In this document: in pieces, positions 1-6,060 of the stretch
Position numbering within the stretch: position 1 is the first letter of the stretch
Layout of the letters: the number at the start of each line of letters is the position of its first letter
Virus record (IMG/VR): IMGVR_UViG_3300017598_000079
Span: 1 to 25,379 of that record
From: a virus
Length of the DNA stretch: 25,379 nucleotides
Strand: one strand, 5' to 3'
The notes under the pieces: model-generated
Told to the model about the DNA's origin: nothing
Databases searched by the model: none
Seen by the model: the letters and a program-made list of their open reading frames with translations, nothing else
Program-made: the position numbers and the translations under genes

Positions 1-2
1 AG

Positions 3-1025
3 CTTACTACTTTTAATCCTGGTAGTGGTAGGCATGTGGTATGGTGGGTAGAACATCACTTAGGTAAACAGAGGTGGGTACTTACAGATAAAGGTAACCC
101 TAAGACAGATGCAGACACATTACAAGATATGTTTGGAAGTGAGAAGTTCTTATCTCCACTACTACATTACTTAGAAGTTAATAAACTACTAGGTCAGTTA
201 GCAGAAGGCGGTAAGGCATGGATGAAATCAGTAAGAGAGGGGAGAATACATGGAGGAGCAGATATCCTTGGAGCAGTTACAGGAAGATTTACACACTCTA
301 ACCCTAACCTGGCTCAAGTACCTAGCCCAAGAGCATATAAAGGGAAGGAAGCCAGGAGCTTATTCACAGTTAAGGAAGGGTATAAACTTGTTGGAGCAGA
401 TGCGTCAGGGCTTGAACTTAGAACACTCTCACACTACCTAGCTAGATATGATGGAGGTAAGTATGGTAGTCAAGTGCTAGAAGGTGATATACATACAGCT
501 AATCAAGAGGCAGCAGGACTACCTACTAGAGATATGGCTAAGACATTCATATATGGATACCTATATGGTGCTGGTGATGCTAAGATAGGAGAGATAGTAT
601 CAGGTACTAGTAAAGATGGGGCTAGACTTAAGGCAACATTCCTTAAGAAGACAGTAGGACTAGATGGATTAGTAAGAGATGTTAGGAAAGCAGCTAAGAA
701 GAAGTGGTTGAAGGGACTATCAGGTAGAAGACTATTTGTTAGGTCACCACATAGTGCTCTTAATACATTACTACAGTCAGCAGGAGCCTACTACATGAAG
801 TATTGGGTAGTAGCTGTAGACAAGATGATTAAAGAAGAAGGACTTGATGCTCACATAGTAGGTAATATACATGATGAGATACAATGTGAAGTCAAGGAAG
901 ACCAAGCTGAAGAATTTGGTAAAAAACTTGAGGAGTTATTTATATCTGTTGGAGAGGATATAGATATGAGAATTAAGATGGAAGGAGAAGCAAAGATTGG
1001 AGACAACTGGTACGATACACACTAA
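3..1025 (+). CDS. T7-type family A DNA polymerase, C-terminal part (open at left end)
   Basis: Replicative DNA polymerase of the T7 gp5 / Pol I family. The reading frame is open from base 3, so the N-terminus, including any 3'-5' exonuclease domain, lies outside the window; the GTG at 36 is not the start. The left edge reads FNPGSGRH, the entry to the polymerase domain. Motif A (DASGLELR, metal-binding Asp at 399-401), motif B (RDMAKTFIYGYLYGAG, 528-575) and motif C (HDE, catalytic Asp at 873-875) are intact and close to T7 gp5. AEGGKAW, GRFTHSNPNLAQVP and RSPHSALNTLLQSAGA are also T7-like. The C-terminus GDNWYDTH parallels the end of gp5. The enzyme copies the phage genome, in T7 with host thioredoxin as processivity factor; I cannot judge a thioredoxin-binding insertion in this fragment with certainty. 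Identification of the family is very secure. Confidence 0.97.
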   Translation, partial: LTTFNPGSGRHVVWWVEHHLGKQRWVLTDKGNPKTDADTLQDMFGSEKFLSPLLHYLEVNKLLGQLAEGGKAWMKSVREGRIHGGADILGAVTGRFTHSNPNLAQVPSPRAYKGKEARSLFTVKEGYKLVGADASGLELRTLSHYLARYDGGKYGSQVLEGDIHTANQEAAGLPTRDMAKTFIYGYLYGAGDAKIGEIVSGTSKDGARLKATFLKKTVGLDGLVRDVRKAAKKKWLKGLSGRRLFVRSPHSALNTLLQSAGAYYMKYWVVAVDKMIKEEGLDAHIVGNIHDEIQCEVKEDQAEEFGKKLEELFISVGEDIDMRIKMEGEAKIGDNWYDTH

Positions 1026-1158
1026 GGAAAAACTAAAGAAGTACTACACTAAAGAAGTACTAGAAGCATTCAGGAAGATAAACAGTTCCCCCTTTATTAG
1101 AGAGGTAGTACATGATGCTGGTAGTGCTTGTGTAAGGAGAATGGTTAATGGCAAGTAA
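997..1158 (+). CDS. Small basic hypothetical protein (53 aa, TTG start)
   Basis: A 53-codon frame overlaps the polymerase end and the start of the HNH gene, filling the only gap between them. No ATG is available at its head. The proposed TTG at 997 is preceded by GAAGGAGAAG, a good ribosome binding site about ten bases upstream, but those bases also encode the polymerase, so the start is uncertain. The product is lysine- and arginine-rich (TKEKLKKYYTKEVLEAF; end VRRMVNGK) and probably helical. I do not recognise it. Overlapping small genes are common here, which favours a real gene, but the evidence is only an open frame and a plausible SD. Confidence 0.4.
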   Translation: METTGTIHTKEKLKKYYTKEVLEAFRKINSSPFIREVVHDAGSACVRRMVNGK

Positions 1159-1417
1159 GAGTAAGCTAAAGAGGATAGAGAATTGGGAGAAGACCTTTAT
1201 CTTTTATGGAGGTAGAAGGTGTATGATGTGTGGGATAGAAAGTGACATGCCTATATATGAATTACATCACCATGACCAAGTAGGTAAGGAAACTAATGTT
1301 AGTAGTATAATGCATCATGGGTTTCCTAAGATAGAGAGGGAGCTAAGGAAGTGTGTATTACTATGCAGTAATTGTCATAGAATAGCACATCATATAGAGA
1401 GACAGAGGAGGCAGTAG
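1148..1417 (+). CDS. HNH endonuclease-like zinc-binding protein
   Basis: An 89-residue protein with the layout of a compact HNH nuclease: a CMMC knuckle (C25, C28), the ELHHHD core (H40-H42, D43) and a second knuckle CSNCH (C73, C76, H77) followed by HH at 81-82. In this family the cysteines bind a structural zinc and the HHH/H residues bind the catalytic metal that nicks or cuts DNA. The start at 1148 has AAGGAGA eight bases upstream. It sits directly behind the DNA polymerase. Small HNH genes beside replication genes are often homing endonucleases, but others act in packaging or host DNA degradation; nothing here decides which. The fold call is good and the role is open. Confidence 0.75.
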   Translation: MASKSKLKRIENWEKTFIFYGGRRCMMCGIESDMPIYELHHHDQVGKETNVSSIMHHGFPKIERELRKCVLLCSNCHRIAHHIERQRRQ

Positions 1418-1418
1418 A

Positions 1419-1574
1419 ATGGAAGATACAGACCAACCAACAGTAATAAGAGCAATAGAAATCTTTAAGGAGAGGTATGGTATTAAAGAACCACTAGACC
1501 TCTTCAGGATGGATGAAATAATAGCAGAGCTTAAAGAAGAAGCTAAACAAACTAAAAAGAAAAGGAAGAAATAA
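1419..1574 (+). CDS. Small hypothetical protein (51 aa)
   Basis: A short frame between the HNH gene and the MazG-like gene, starting one base after the HNH stop and ending one base before the next ATG. GAGGAGG lies just upstream of the ATG. The product has a helical acidic/basic middle (IEIFKERYGIKEPLDLF, then DEIIAELKEEAK) and a very basic end, KKKRKK. I do not recognise a family. The tight fit between neighbours and the strong SD make it a likely real gene, translated as part of the same transcript. Confidence 0.6.
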   Translation: MEDTDQPTVIRAIEIFKERYGIKEPLDLFRMDEIIAELKEEAKQTKKKRKK

Positions 1575-1575
1575 T

Positions 1576-1944
1576 ATGAATACAGATATACTATTAGAGA
1601 TTATGCAATGGAATGAGGATAGAGAAAACTTAGGTTACTCATGTGTAAGAGAGGGAGCTATGCTTCAGGAAGAGTTAGATGAACTAGGAGATGCATATAG
1701 AAATGGTACTATAGTGGATGAGGCTGATGCTTATGCAGACATTATCTTTGTAGCAGTAGGGAGTCTATTTAAACTATGTGGTGGAGATAGTCAGAAGGTA
1801 CATGATATCTTAATGATAGTAACAGCAGCTAATAATCTAAAGACACAGGCTAAGGATGTAGATGGTAAGATAATCAAGCCAGAAGGATTTGCTAGACCAG
1901 AAGGAATGATAGCAGAGATATTAGGAGAAGAGAGATATGACTAA
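1576..1944 (+). CDS. MazG-like nucleotide pyrophosphohydrolase
   Basis: A 122-residue all-alpha NTP pyrophosphohydrolase of the MazG / phosphoribosyl-ATP pyrophosphohydrolase type. Such enzymes hydrolyse NTPs or dNTPs to NMP and PPi in the cytoplasm. The acidic metal-binding motif is visible as EELDE (E32, E33, E36) followed by DEADAYADIIF (D48, E49, D51, D55). The C-terminal block ANNLKTQAKDVDGKIIKPEG matches the conserved N-K-dGK-K pattern of phage members. Single-domain phage MazG-like proteins have been proposed to clean the dNTP pool or lower host alarmone levels; the substrate cannot be read from sequence. It overlaps the DUF3310 gene by eight bases, so translation is probably coupled, and a ribonucleotide reductase subunit lies 1.5 kb downstream. 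Confidence 0.8.
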   Translation: MNTDILLEIMQWNEDRENLGYSCVREGAMLQEELDELGDAYRNGTIVDEADAYADIIFVAVGSLFKLCGGDSQKVHDILMIVTAANNLKTQAKDVDGKIIKPEGFARPEGMIAEILGEERYD

Positions 1945-2254
1945 GACTAAAAGTAGGTATGGGGCAGGGCCTCAGTCTTACAGAGAAGCTAAACATGGGG
2001 AGGTAATACCAGCAGAGGAGTATGATGGTACAGGTAGCCCAGCAGAAGCAGCAGCAAAGCAGGTAGGAGGTAATCATTACAAGAACATGGCTATCACACC
2101 TACTCATTATATAGTAGCTAATAAAATAGGATGGCTAGAAGGCAATGCTATTAAATATATTAGTAGATACAAGGATAAGAATGGTGTAGAAGACTTAGAT
2201 AAAGCTATACACTATATTGAACTTATAAAGGAAGAGTATCTTGAAAGTAACTAG
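1937..2254 (+). CDS. DUF3310 domain protein
   Basis: A 105-residue protein whose second half carries the DUF3310 signature: VGGNHYKNMAITPTHYI (about residues 43-59), then GWLEGNAIKYISRYKDKNG and GVEDLDKAIHYIELI. The N-terminal 40 residues are charged and probably unstructured. The domain is widespread in phages near nucleotide metabolism and replication genes, and I recall it in T7 gp1.7, a nucleotide kinase; that parallel is from memory and does not prove a kinase activity here. The ATG lies eight bases inside the MazG-like gene, with GGAGAAGAG upstream in that gene serving as SD. Family assignment is strong and the function is unproved. Confidence 0.8.
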   Translation: MTKTKSRYGAGPQSYREAKHGEVIPAEEYDGTGSPAEAAAKQVGGNHYKNMAITPTHYIVANKIGWLEGNAIKYISRYKDKNGVEDLDKAIHYIELIKEEYLESN

Positions 2255-2258
2255 AGAG

Positions 2259-2387
2259 ATGAGGGAGAAACATTATGTACAGTTTGGCTATATGGTTAAG
2301 GATAGTGAAATACTTGCTTGGTATCAAGGGAAAGATACTAAGAAGCAAAAGGAGAAGAAGATAGATGACACAACAACAAACAGATAG
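2259..2387 (+). CDS. Small hypothetical protein (42 aa)
   Basis: A 42-codon frame starting four bases after the DUF3310 stop. It begins MREKHYVQFGYMVKDSEI and ends in a lysine- and threonine-rich tail (KKQKEKK, then DDTTTNR). No family is recognised. The SD is weak (GAAAG and GAGAG before the ATG). The last 23 bases overlap the next small membrane-protein frame. It occupies an otherwise empty stretch, the main reason to keep it; it could be non-coding leader sequence for the gene at 2365. Confidence 0.4.
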   Translation: MREKHYVQFGYMVKDSEILAWYQGKDTKKQKEKKIDDTTTNR

Positions 2388-2538
2388 GGTATTTAAAATA
2401 GGAGTACAAGCTATTGGTTATGTTTTATTAACAGCATATGGAAGTTGGCAGATAGCTTTAGGAGTATTATGTATATCTATAGGTACATTAATTGCAGCTA
2501 AACTTTCAGTGGAAAAGAAATTAGGAGAGGAAGAATAG
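2365..2538 (+). CDS. Small membrane protein (57 aa)
   Basis: A 57-residue frame with AAGGAG about 12 bases upstream of its ATG and its stop directly before the next gene's ATG. After a short polar start (MTQQQTDR) the middle, roughly residues 11-46, is hydrophobic (IGYVLLTAY, then IALGVLCISIGTLIAA) and reads as one long or two short transmembrane helices joined by a small GSWQ turn. The end is charged (VEKKLGEEE). It probably inserts in the inner membrane. Possible roles include superinfection exclusion or host takeover. Its position among DNA-metabolism genes argues against a simple holin assignment. I do not recognise a family. Confidence 0.6.
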   Translation: MTQQQTDRVFKIGVQAIGYVLLTAYGSWQIALGVLCISIGTLIAAKLSVEKKLGEEE

Positions 2539-3273
2539 ATGGCAGGTAGTAGAATACAACAAGGATGGATGAAGAGTATGTATAGACCAAAGGACTGTGA
2601 GTACTCAGCTAGTGATATTACTATGCCTAGTGCTCAGTTATGGGCTAAGGCTAATACAGAGTTTGGTGAGGATAAGCATGATAAGGTAGTAGGGTTTAAG
2701 TCTTACTTAGGTAGTGCATTACATAAAGCAATAGAGGAGCAGGATGAAGATGGGGTTGTTAAAGAACTTAGCTGGGTCAGAACATTGTCTGATGGCACTA
2801 GGATTGGAGGCACATGTGATGAACTTAGATGGAGATACTCTGTCAACAAGTGGAGACTTGGAGATGTTAAACTTAAGGGAGATTATCCAACTAAAAAGTT
2901 TCTGGGAATTGGAACTAAAGCAAACCCTACACCTAAACCTGAGCAAGAGAAAGAACAAATACAAATGAGTATATACAGGTGGTTATTTGAGGGCCTATTT
3001 GATATAGAGGATAAAGGAGTTATCTACTTATTCACACCAGGTCATGCTTCATATGCACAGTATCCTGAGATGCAAGAGGTGTGGATGGACCTACTACCTA
3101 TCAGTACAATAGATACATACATCAAAGGGAAGATAGCAGTAACTAAAGCAGAGGTACAACCTGAGAAAGATTGTCCTGAATGGATGTGTAATTATTGTAG
3201 TTTCCAAGAAGCTTGTACATACTATACTGTACCTGAAGAGAAGTGTACTAAAGAATTTGGAGATGAAACCTAA
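2539..3273 (+). CDS. PD-(D/E)XK nuclease with Cas4/AddB-like Fe-S cysteines
   Basis: A 244-residue RecB-family nuclease. The active-site order is visible: H62 in LGSALHKAIE, D94 in GTCDELRW, D109 and K111 in LGDVK, then the Q-x3-Y helix motif at Q142/Y146. The C-terminus has C217-x2-C220-x5-C226, and an isolated C20 lies near the N-terminus (KDCEYSASD). One upstream cysteine plus three downstream is the arrangement that holds a 4Fe-4S cluster in Cas4 and AddB. It occupies the place of the T7 gp6 exonuclease, after the polymerase, so a role in host DNA breakdown, recombination or end processing is likely. Cluster binding and substrate polarity are inference. The next gene begins within its stop codon (TAATG). 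Confidence 0.8.
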   Translation: MAGSRIQQGWMKSMYRPKDCEYSASDITMPSAQLWAKANTEFGEDKHDKVVGFKSYLGSALHKAIEEQDEDGVVKELSWVRTLSDGTRIGGTCDELRWRYSVNKWRLGDVKLKGDYPTKKFLGIGTKANPTPKPEQEKEQIQMSIYRWLFEGLFDIEDKGVIYLFTPGHASYAQYPEMQEVWMDLLPISTIDTYIKGKIAVTKAEVQPEKDCPEWMCNYCSFQEACTYYTVPEEKCTKEFGDET

Positions 3274-3464
3274 TGGTAAAGATAGAAGAGATGGAGGTAA
3301 CTCCTGAGCTACTAGAAGCTATAGAGGAGCAGAAGGAGATAGAGTATAGAAGAGCTAATCCTCCTCTACCTAAGCCTAATAGTTTTATAGACTATAGTGA
3401 AGATATTACAGGAGAAGATTTAGTAGCAGAAGGGATGAGAATGATAGCTGAAGAGGCAGGATAA
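3273..3464 (+). CDS. Small acidic hypothetical protein (63 aa)
   Basis: Starts at the TAATG overlap with the nuclease stop, so it is probably translated by re-initiation. The 63 residues are strongly acidic (MVKIEEMEVTPELLEAIEEQ, later GEDLVAEGMRMIAEEAG) with a proline-rich middle (NPPLPKPNS). No known domain is recognised. Small acidic proteins in T7-like early and middle regions often bind and inhibit host DNA-binding enzymes, but nothing specific supports that here. It could equally be a partner of the flanking nuclease or RNR. Confidence 0.6.
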   Translation: MVKIEEMEVTPELLEAIEEQKEIEYRRANPPLPKPNSFIDYSEDITGEDLVAEGMRMIAEEAG

Positions 3465-3475
3465 GGAGAAGTAAG

Positions 3476-4594
3476 ATGATAAAGAAAACACTATGGGACC
3501 CTAAGGGGGTAGATGCACTAGATGAGGAGCTTATAGATAGTTCCCCTACTGGTATGCTTAACTTTAATAAGAGCAGATATAGTTGGGCAGATAAGTTATT
3601 TAAACAGATGACAGATAACACTTGGTTTCCTGAGGAAGTTAATACAGGAAATGAAGGCAAGGCTTATGCTACTCTAACAGAAGATGAGAAGAATATGTAT
3701 GACTTAGTTTTTGCTCAACTGTCTTTTAATGATAGTCTACAAGCAGAGAACTTAATGGATAACCTTAATGGATACATAACTAATAAGGTAGTTAATGCTT
3801 GTATATGTAGACAGGCTTATGAAGAGGTACTACATAGTAAGTCTTATGCTGTACTACTAGCAGATGCAGTAGAGAATAGTGATGAGATATTTGACTACTA
3901 TAGAACTGACCTAACACTTACAGCTAAGAATACAATAATAGCAGAGAACTATAAGAAGCTAACAGATGGTGAGGTGACTAAGGAGAAGTTATTTTATGCT
4001 ATGGTAGCTAATCAACTACTAGAAGGTGTATACTTCCTAAGTGGGTTTGCTAGTATATATCATCTATCAGATAAGATGAGAGGCAGTGCTGATATGGTAG
4101 CCTTTATCCATAGAGATGAGGATACACACCTAGCACTATTCCAGAATATGATTAAGACATTCATTAGAGAGAACCCAGATGAACCTTACTTTAGGTATAG
4201 AGCACAGGTTAATAAGATGTTTGATGAAGCCTATCATTTAGAAGTTAGTTGGATGAAGTATGCTAGTGGTAAGTTATTTAGTGATGAACTTATAGAACAA
4301 ACTATAGCATACTTCTGTAAGAAAAGAGCTAAGGCTATTGGTATGTATGATGAAGAAGAAGATAGATTTGGACATGGTAAGAAGACCTCACTAGTTAAGA
4401 AGCTAGAATCATTTGGGGCATTTAATGATACTAAGTCTAACTTCTTTGAAGGAACAGTAAAGAACTACTCTAAAGGTACTATTACTTTTGATGGAGAGTG
4501 GACAGAGCTAGGAAGTGAAGAAGGTTGGACACAGATAAAGCAAGAAGGATACTTTGATGCTATTAAGAAAAGAGGAGTAGAAAGAAGTGGCTAA
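3476..4594 (+). CDS. nrdB: Class I ribonucleotide reductase beta subunit
   Basis: A 372-residue ferritin-like R2 protein that houses the radical cofactor of class I ribonucleotide reductase, which makes dNDPs. All six expected metal ligands are present: D86 (FNDSLQ), E117 and H120 (EEVLHSKSY), E183 (LLEGVYF), E215 and H218 (RDEDTHL). Y124 is seven residues after E117, as Tyr122 follows Glu115 in the E. coli enzyme, so a tyrosyl-radical cofactor is expected rather than a tyrosine-less subclass. AAGGAG precedes the ATG. No alpha (catalytic) subunit is in this window; it may be upstream or supplied by the host. It ends the DNA-metabolism block. The length matches the family. Confidence 0.95.
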   Translation: MIKKTLWDPKGVDALDEELIDSSPTGMLNFNKSRYSWADKLFKQMTDNTWFPEEVNTGNEGKAYATLTEDEKNMYDLVFAQLSFNDSLQAENLMDNLNGYITNKVVNACICRQAYEEVLHSKSYAVLLADAVENSDEIFDYYRTDLTLTAKNTIIAENYKKLTDGEVTKEKLFYAMVANQLLEGVYFLSGFASIYHLSDKMRGSADMVAFIHRDEDTHLALFQNMIKTFIRENPDEPYFRYRAQVNKMFDEAYHLEVSWMKYASGKLFSDELIEQTIAYFCKKRAKAIGMYDEEEDRFGHGKKTSLVKKLESFGAFNDTKSNFFEGTVKNYSKGTITFDGEWTELGSEEGWTQIKQEGYFDAIKKRGVERSG

Positions 4595-4823
4595 AATATT
4601 AGAAAAAACTAAGAGACTATATGGTGAAGATGTAGAACCTAGACTATGGAAGTATATGAGTTACAATGAGGTACTACAACTTAAGATAAGATTAGCAGGA
4701 GAACAGATAGATAGGGTGAACTCATTACACTATATGAGTAGAGATGCTAATATCATTAGAGAATGTAAGGATAGTATATCTCTCTGTAGGGCCCTATTAA
4801 AGGAGCTTGATGGTACCCTATAG
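4587..4823 (+). CDS. Hypothetical protein (78 aa, GTG start)
   Basis: Overlaps the RNR beta gene by eight bases and starts at GTG with GAGGAG about ten bases upstream. The product is mixed-charge and helical, beginning MAKILEKTKRLYGEDVEPR and ending CRALLKELDGTL. The middle shows an alpha-hairpin-like pattern (EVLQLKIRLAGEQIDRV, then IIRECKDSISLCRALLKEL). No family is recognised. It is the last gene before the 232-base gene-free junction. The first copy of a 17-base direct repeat begins in its final codons. Confidence 0.65.
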   Translation: MAKILEKTKRLYGEDVEPRLWKYMSYNEVLQLKIRLAGEQIDRVNSLHYMSRDANIIRECKDSISLCRALLKELDGTL

Positions 4824-4882
4824 TTTTACTCTTTGCAGGAAGATATAGTAATATCAGACACTTAGAGTTTTACTCTTTGCAG
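4822..4882 (+). repeat. Pair of 17-base direct repeats at the module junction
   Basis: AGTTTTACTCTTTGCAG occurs exactly twice, at 4822-4838 and 4866-4882, 44 bases apart start to start. I saw no other copy in the window. Each copy contains TTTACT, and 18 bases after it stands a -10-like TAATAT (first copy) or TAGTAT (second copy), so the pair could be two tandem promoters or two binding sites for one regulator. That reading is inference. Confidence 0.6.
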
Positions 4883-5055
4883 TCAATCTACATAGTATAC
4901 AGAGAGCAAGGGGGCCATATATAACTACTACTAGTTAGTTACTAGCAATAGAAGTTACCTCAGTTAGTGAGATAGTATATGGATAACTACCCCCTCTGTG
5001 TCTAGTGAGCCCTGCTAAGGGCGAACTACCAAAGTATAATATGGGGAGATAAAGT
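4824..5055 (+). promoter_or_regulatory. Gene-free junction between metabolism and morphogenesis blocks
   Basis: No convincing frame is present in these 232 bases. The stretch holds the repeat pair described separately, CTAGT/ACTAG inverted bases at 4931-4945, a repeated ATAACTAC (4921 and 4983), and a small hairpin GCCCT-gcta-AGGGC at 5009-5022. It lies where T7-like phages commonly switch expression class, so late-gene control is a reasonable inference. No U-run follows the hairpin, so a classical terminator is not supported. Confidence 0.45.
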
Positions 5056-5373
5056 ATGATTAGAGATATAAGTGAAGGAATGAGTAATATAGTAACCAAG
5101 TATGAGGTAGAGGATAGAGGTGTAGAACTAGAAGAAGAACTTACTTCTATATGTATAGGTTTAGGTAGGGTAGGTAACCTTACTGAGAATAAAGCAGATA
5201 CAGAGTTTGTACTTAGTGTAGTAGGTAGTTACCTAATGGCTAAGAATACTGGTAAACTACCTGATGATGCTAAACCACCTTCTTATATTTTTAATGAGAA
5301 TTTATTTCCAGCAATAGATAGTATGGAAGATGTAATAGTAGAGGAGATAGAGGAGGACAATGATGGAGAATAA
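5056..5373 (+). CDS. Hypothetical protein (105 aa), first gene of the structural block
   Basis: The first frame after the gene-free junction. GGGGAGATAAAG before the ATG is a usable but not strong SD. The product is acidic (N-terminal MIRDISEGMSNIVTKYEVED; C-terminal EDVIVEEIEEDNDGE), with a more hydrophobic middle (TEFVLSVVGSYLMAKNTGKL) that looks like an amphipathic helix rather than a membrane span. I do not recognise it. Position just before small virion proteins and the portal suggests a late or assembly role, which is inference only. Confidence 0.6.
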   Translation: MIRDISEGMSNIVTKYEVEDRGVELEEELTSICIGLGRVGNLTENKADTEFVLSVVGSYLMAKNTGKLPDDAKPPSYIFNENLFPAIDSMEDVIVEEIEEDNDGE

Positions 5374-5530
5374 TCATATACTACAATGGCTAGAAGAGTT
5401 GTGTCCAGATAAAGCCCCTATCAAAAGACTAAGTGAGTGGGAGTTAGCTAGGATAGTAGGTCAGAGAGAGCTTATAGAGAAGTTAAAGATTAAACTAAAA
5501 GTAAATGAGGAGGTAGAAAATGTTAAGTAA
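5363..5530 (+). CDS. Small hypothetical protein (55 aa)
   Basis: The frame overlaps the end of the 105-residue gene by 11 bases and the start of the next by 11. AGAGGAGGA sits just upstream. Two adjacent in-frame ATGs (5360 and 5363) are possible; spacing favours 5363. The product is helical and charged (NHILQWLEELCPDKAP, then ELARIVGQRELIEKLKIKL). No family is recognised. Strong SD and overlaps on both sides support expression. Confidence 0.6.
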   Translation: MENNHILQWLEELCPDKAPIKRLSEWELARIVGQRELIEKLKIKLKVNEEVENVK

Positions 5531-5813
5531 GTTCTTTAGTCTTATAGATATGGAAGGTAGAGAAGAGTATGAAGCTGGTGGAGGTGCTGGTGGTGGTAAG
5601 TCAGGAGGTGGAGAGACACAAGCACCACTCCCTATTAGAACTACAACTTCTGTAGGTAGTGCTCTTGATGCTACTGCTAGGACATTTGAAGAAGAGAGTT
5701 CTGATAAGACAGATGCAGTAGATAAAAAGAAGATGGGTACTAGAGGATTACAAATACCATTAGCTTCTCCTACAAGTGATACTAATACTCCTTCTGGTGG
5801 GGTACAAGTCTAA
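5520..5813 (+). CDS. Small virion-type protein, possible T7 gp6.7/gp7.3 counterpart
   Basis: A 97-residue low-complexity protein: a glycine-rich stretch (EAGGGAGGGKSGGGE), a Thr/Ser/Asp-rich middle, then TRGLQIPLASP and a C-terminus SGGVQV. T7 has small virion proteins gp6.7 and gp7.3 at this position before the portal; gp7.3 is glycine-rich and ends in a similar short beta-type GGGINI. The parallel rests on position, size, composition and this ending rather than alignable sequence. GAGGAGG precedes the ATG. The next gene starts within its stop (TAATG). A structural or tail-assembly role is plausible but unproved. Confidence 0.5.
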   Translation: MLSKFFSLIDMEGREEYEAGGGAGGGKSGGGETQAPLPIRTTTSVGSALDATARTFEEESSDKTDAVDKKKMGTRGLQIPLASPTSDTNTPSGGVQV

Positions 5814-6046
5814 TGGGAGGTTTATCATCAGCTATGGCTAGTATTACTAAGACTTCTAAAAACATCTTTGGTGATGCACTTGGTACAGGACTAGCAGGTG
5901 ACCCAGGAGATTTATTTGGGGGACAAGCTACTCTTAAACAAGAAGAGTTAGATGAAGAGAGACAAGACATTATCAATGAGATAGATAATCCAGATAAAGA
6001 TACACAAGTTACTACTAAAGTTGTAGGCAGTGGCTTACAAATATAA
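5813..6046 (+). CDS. Small virion-type protein paired with the preceding gene
   Basis: A 77-residue protein starting at the TAATG overlap. It has a glycine-rich, mildly hydrophobic first half (ASITKTSKNIFGDALGTGLA), an acidic helix (LKQEELDEERQDIINEI) and a C-terminus ending GSGLQI. That ending echoes GLQI in the previous protein, so the two may be distant relatives or bind the same partner. The place, directly before the portal, is that of T7 gp6.7/gp7.3. No catalytic motif is seen. The role as a minor virion or tail-assembly protein is inference. Confidence 0.5.
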   Translation: MGGLSSAMASITKTSKNIFGDALGTGLAGDPGDLFGGQATLKQEELDEERQDIINEIDNPDKDTQVTTKVVGSGLQI

Positions 6047-6060
6047 GGAGGACTTAGTAT

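Noticed and set aside
36-38. GTG at 36 as the start of the polymerase gene
   Set aside because: The frame continues upstream to the window edge and encodes FNPGSGRH, a conserved family A polymerase segment, so the gene is truncated by the window.
250-441. 63-codon frame inside the polymerase gene
   Set aside because: Fully covered by conserved polymerase motif A sequence in another frame and without independent support.
4822-4882. CRISPR-like repeat and spacer
   Set aside because: Only two copies, 17 bases long, no array and no Cas genes other than a Cas4-like nuclease fold that is common in phages by itself.
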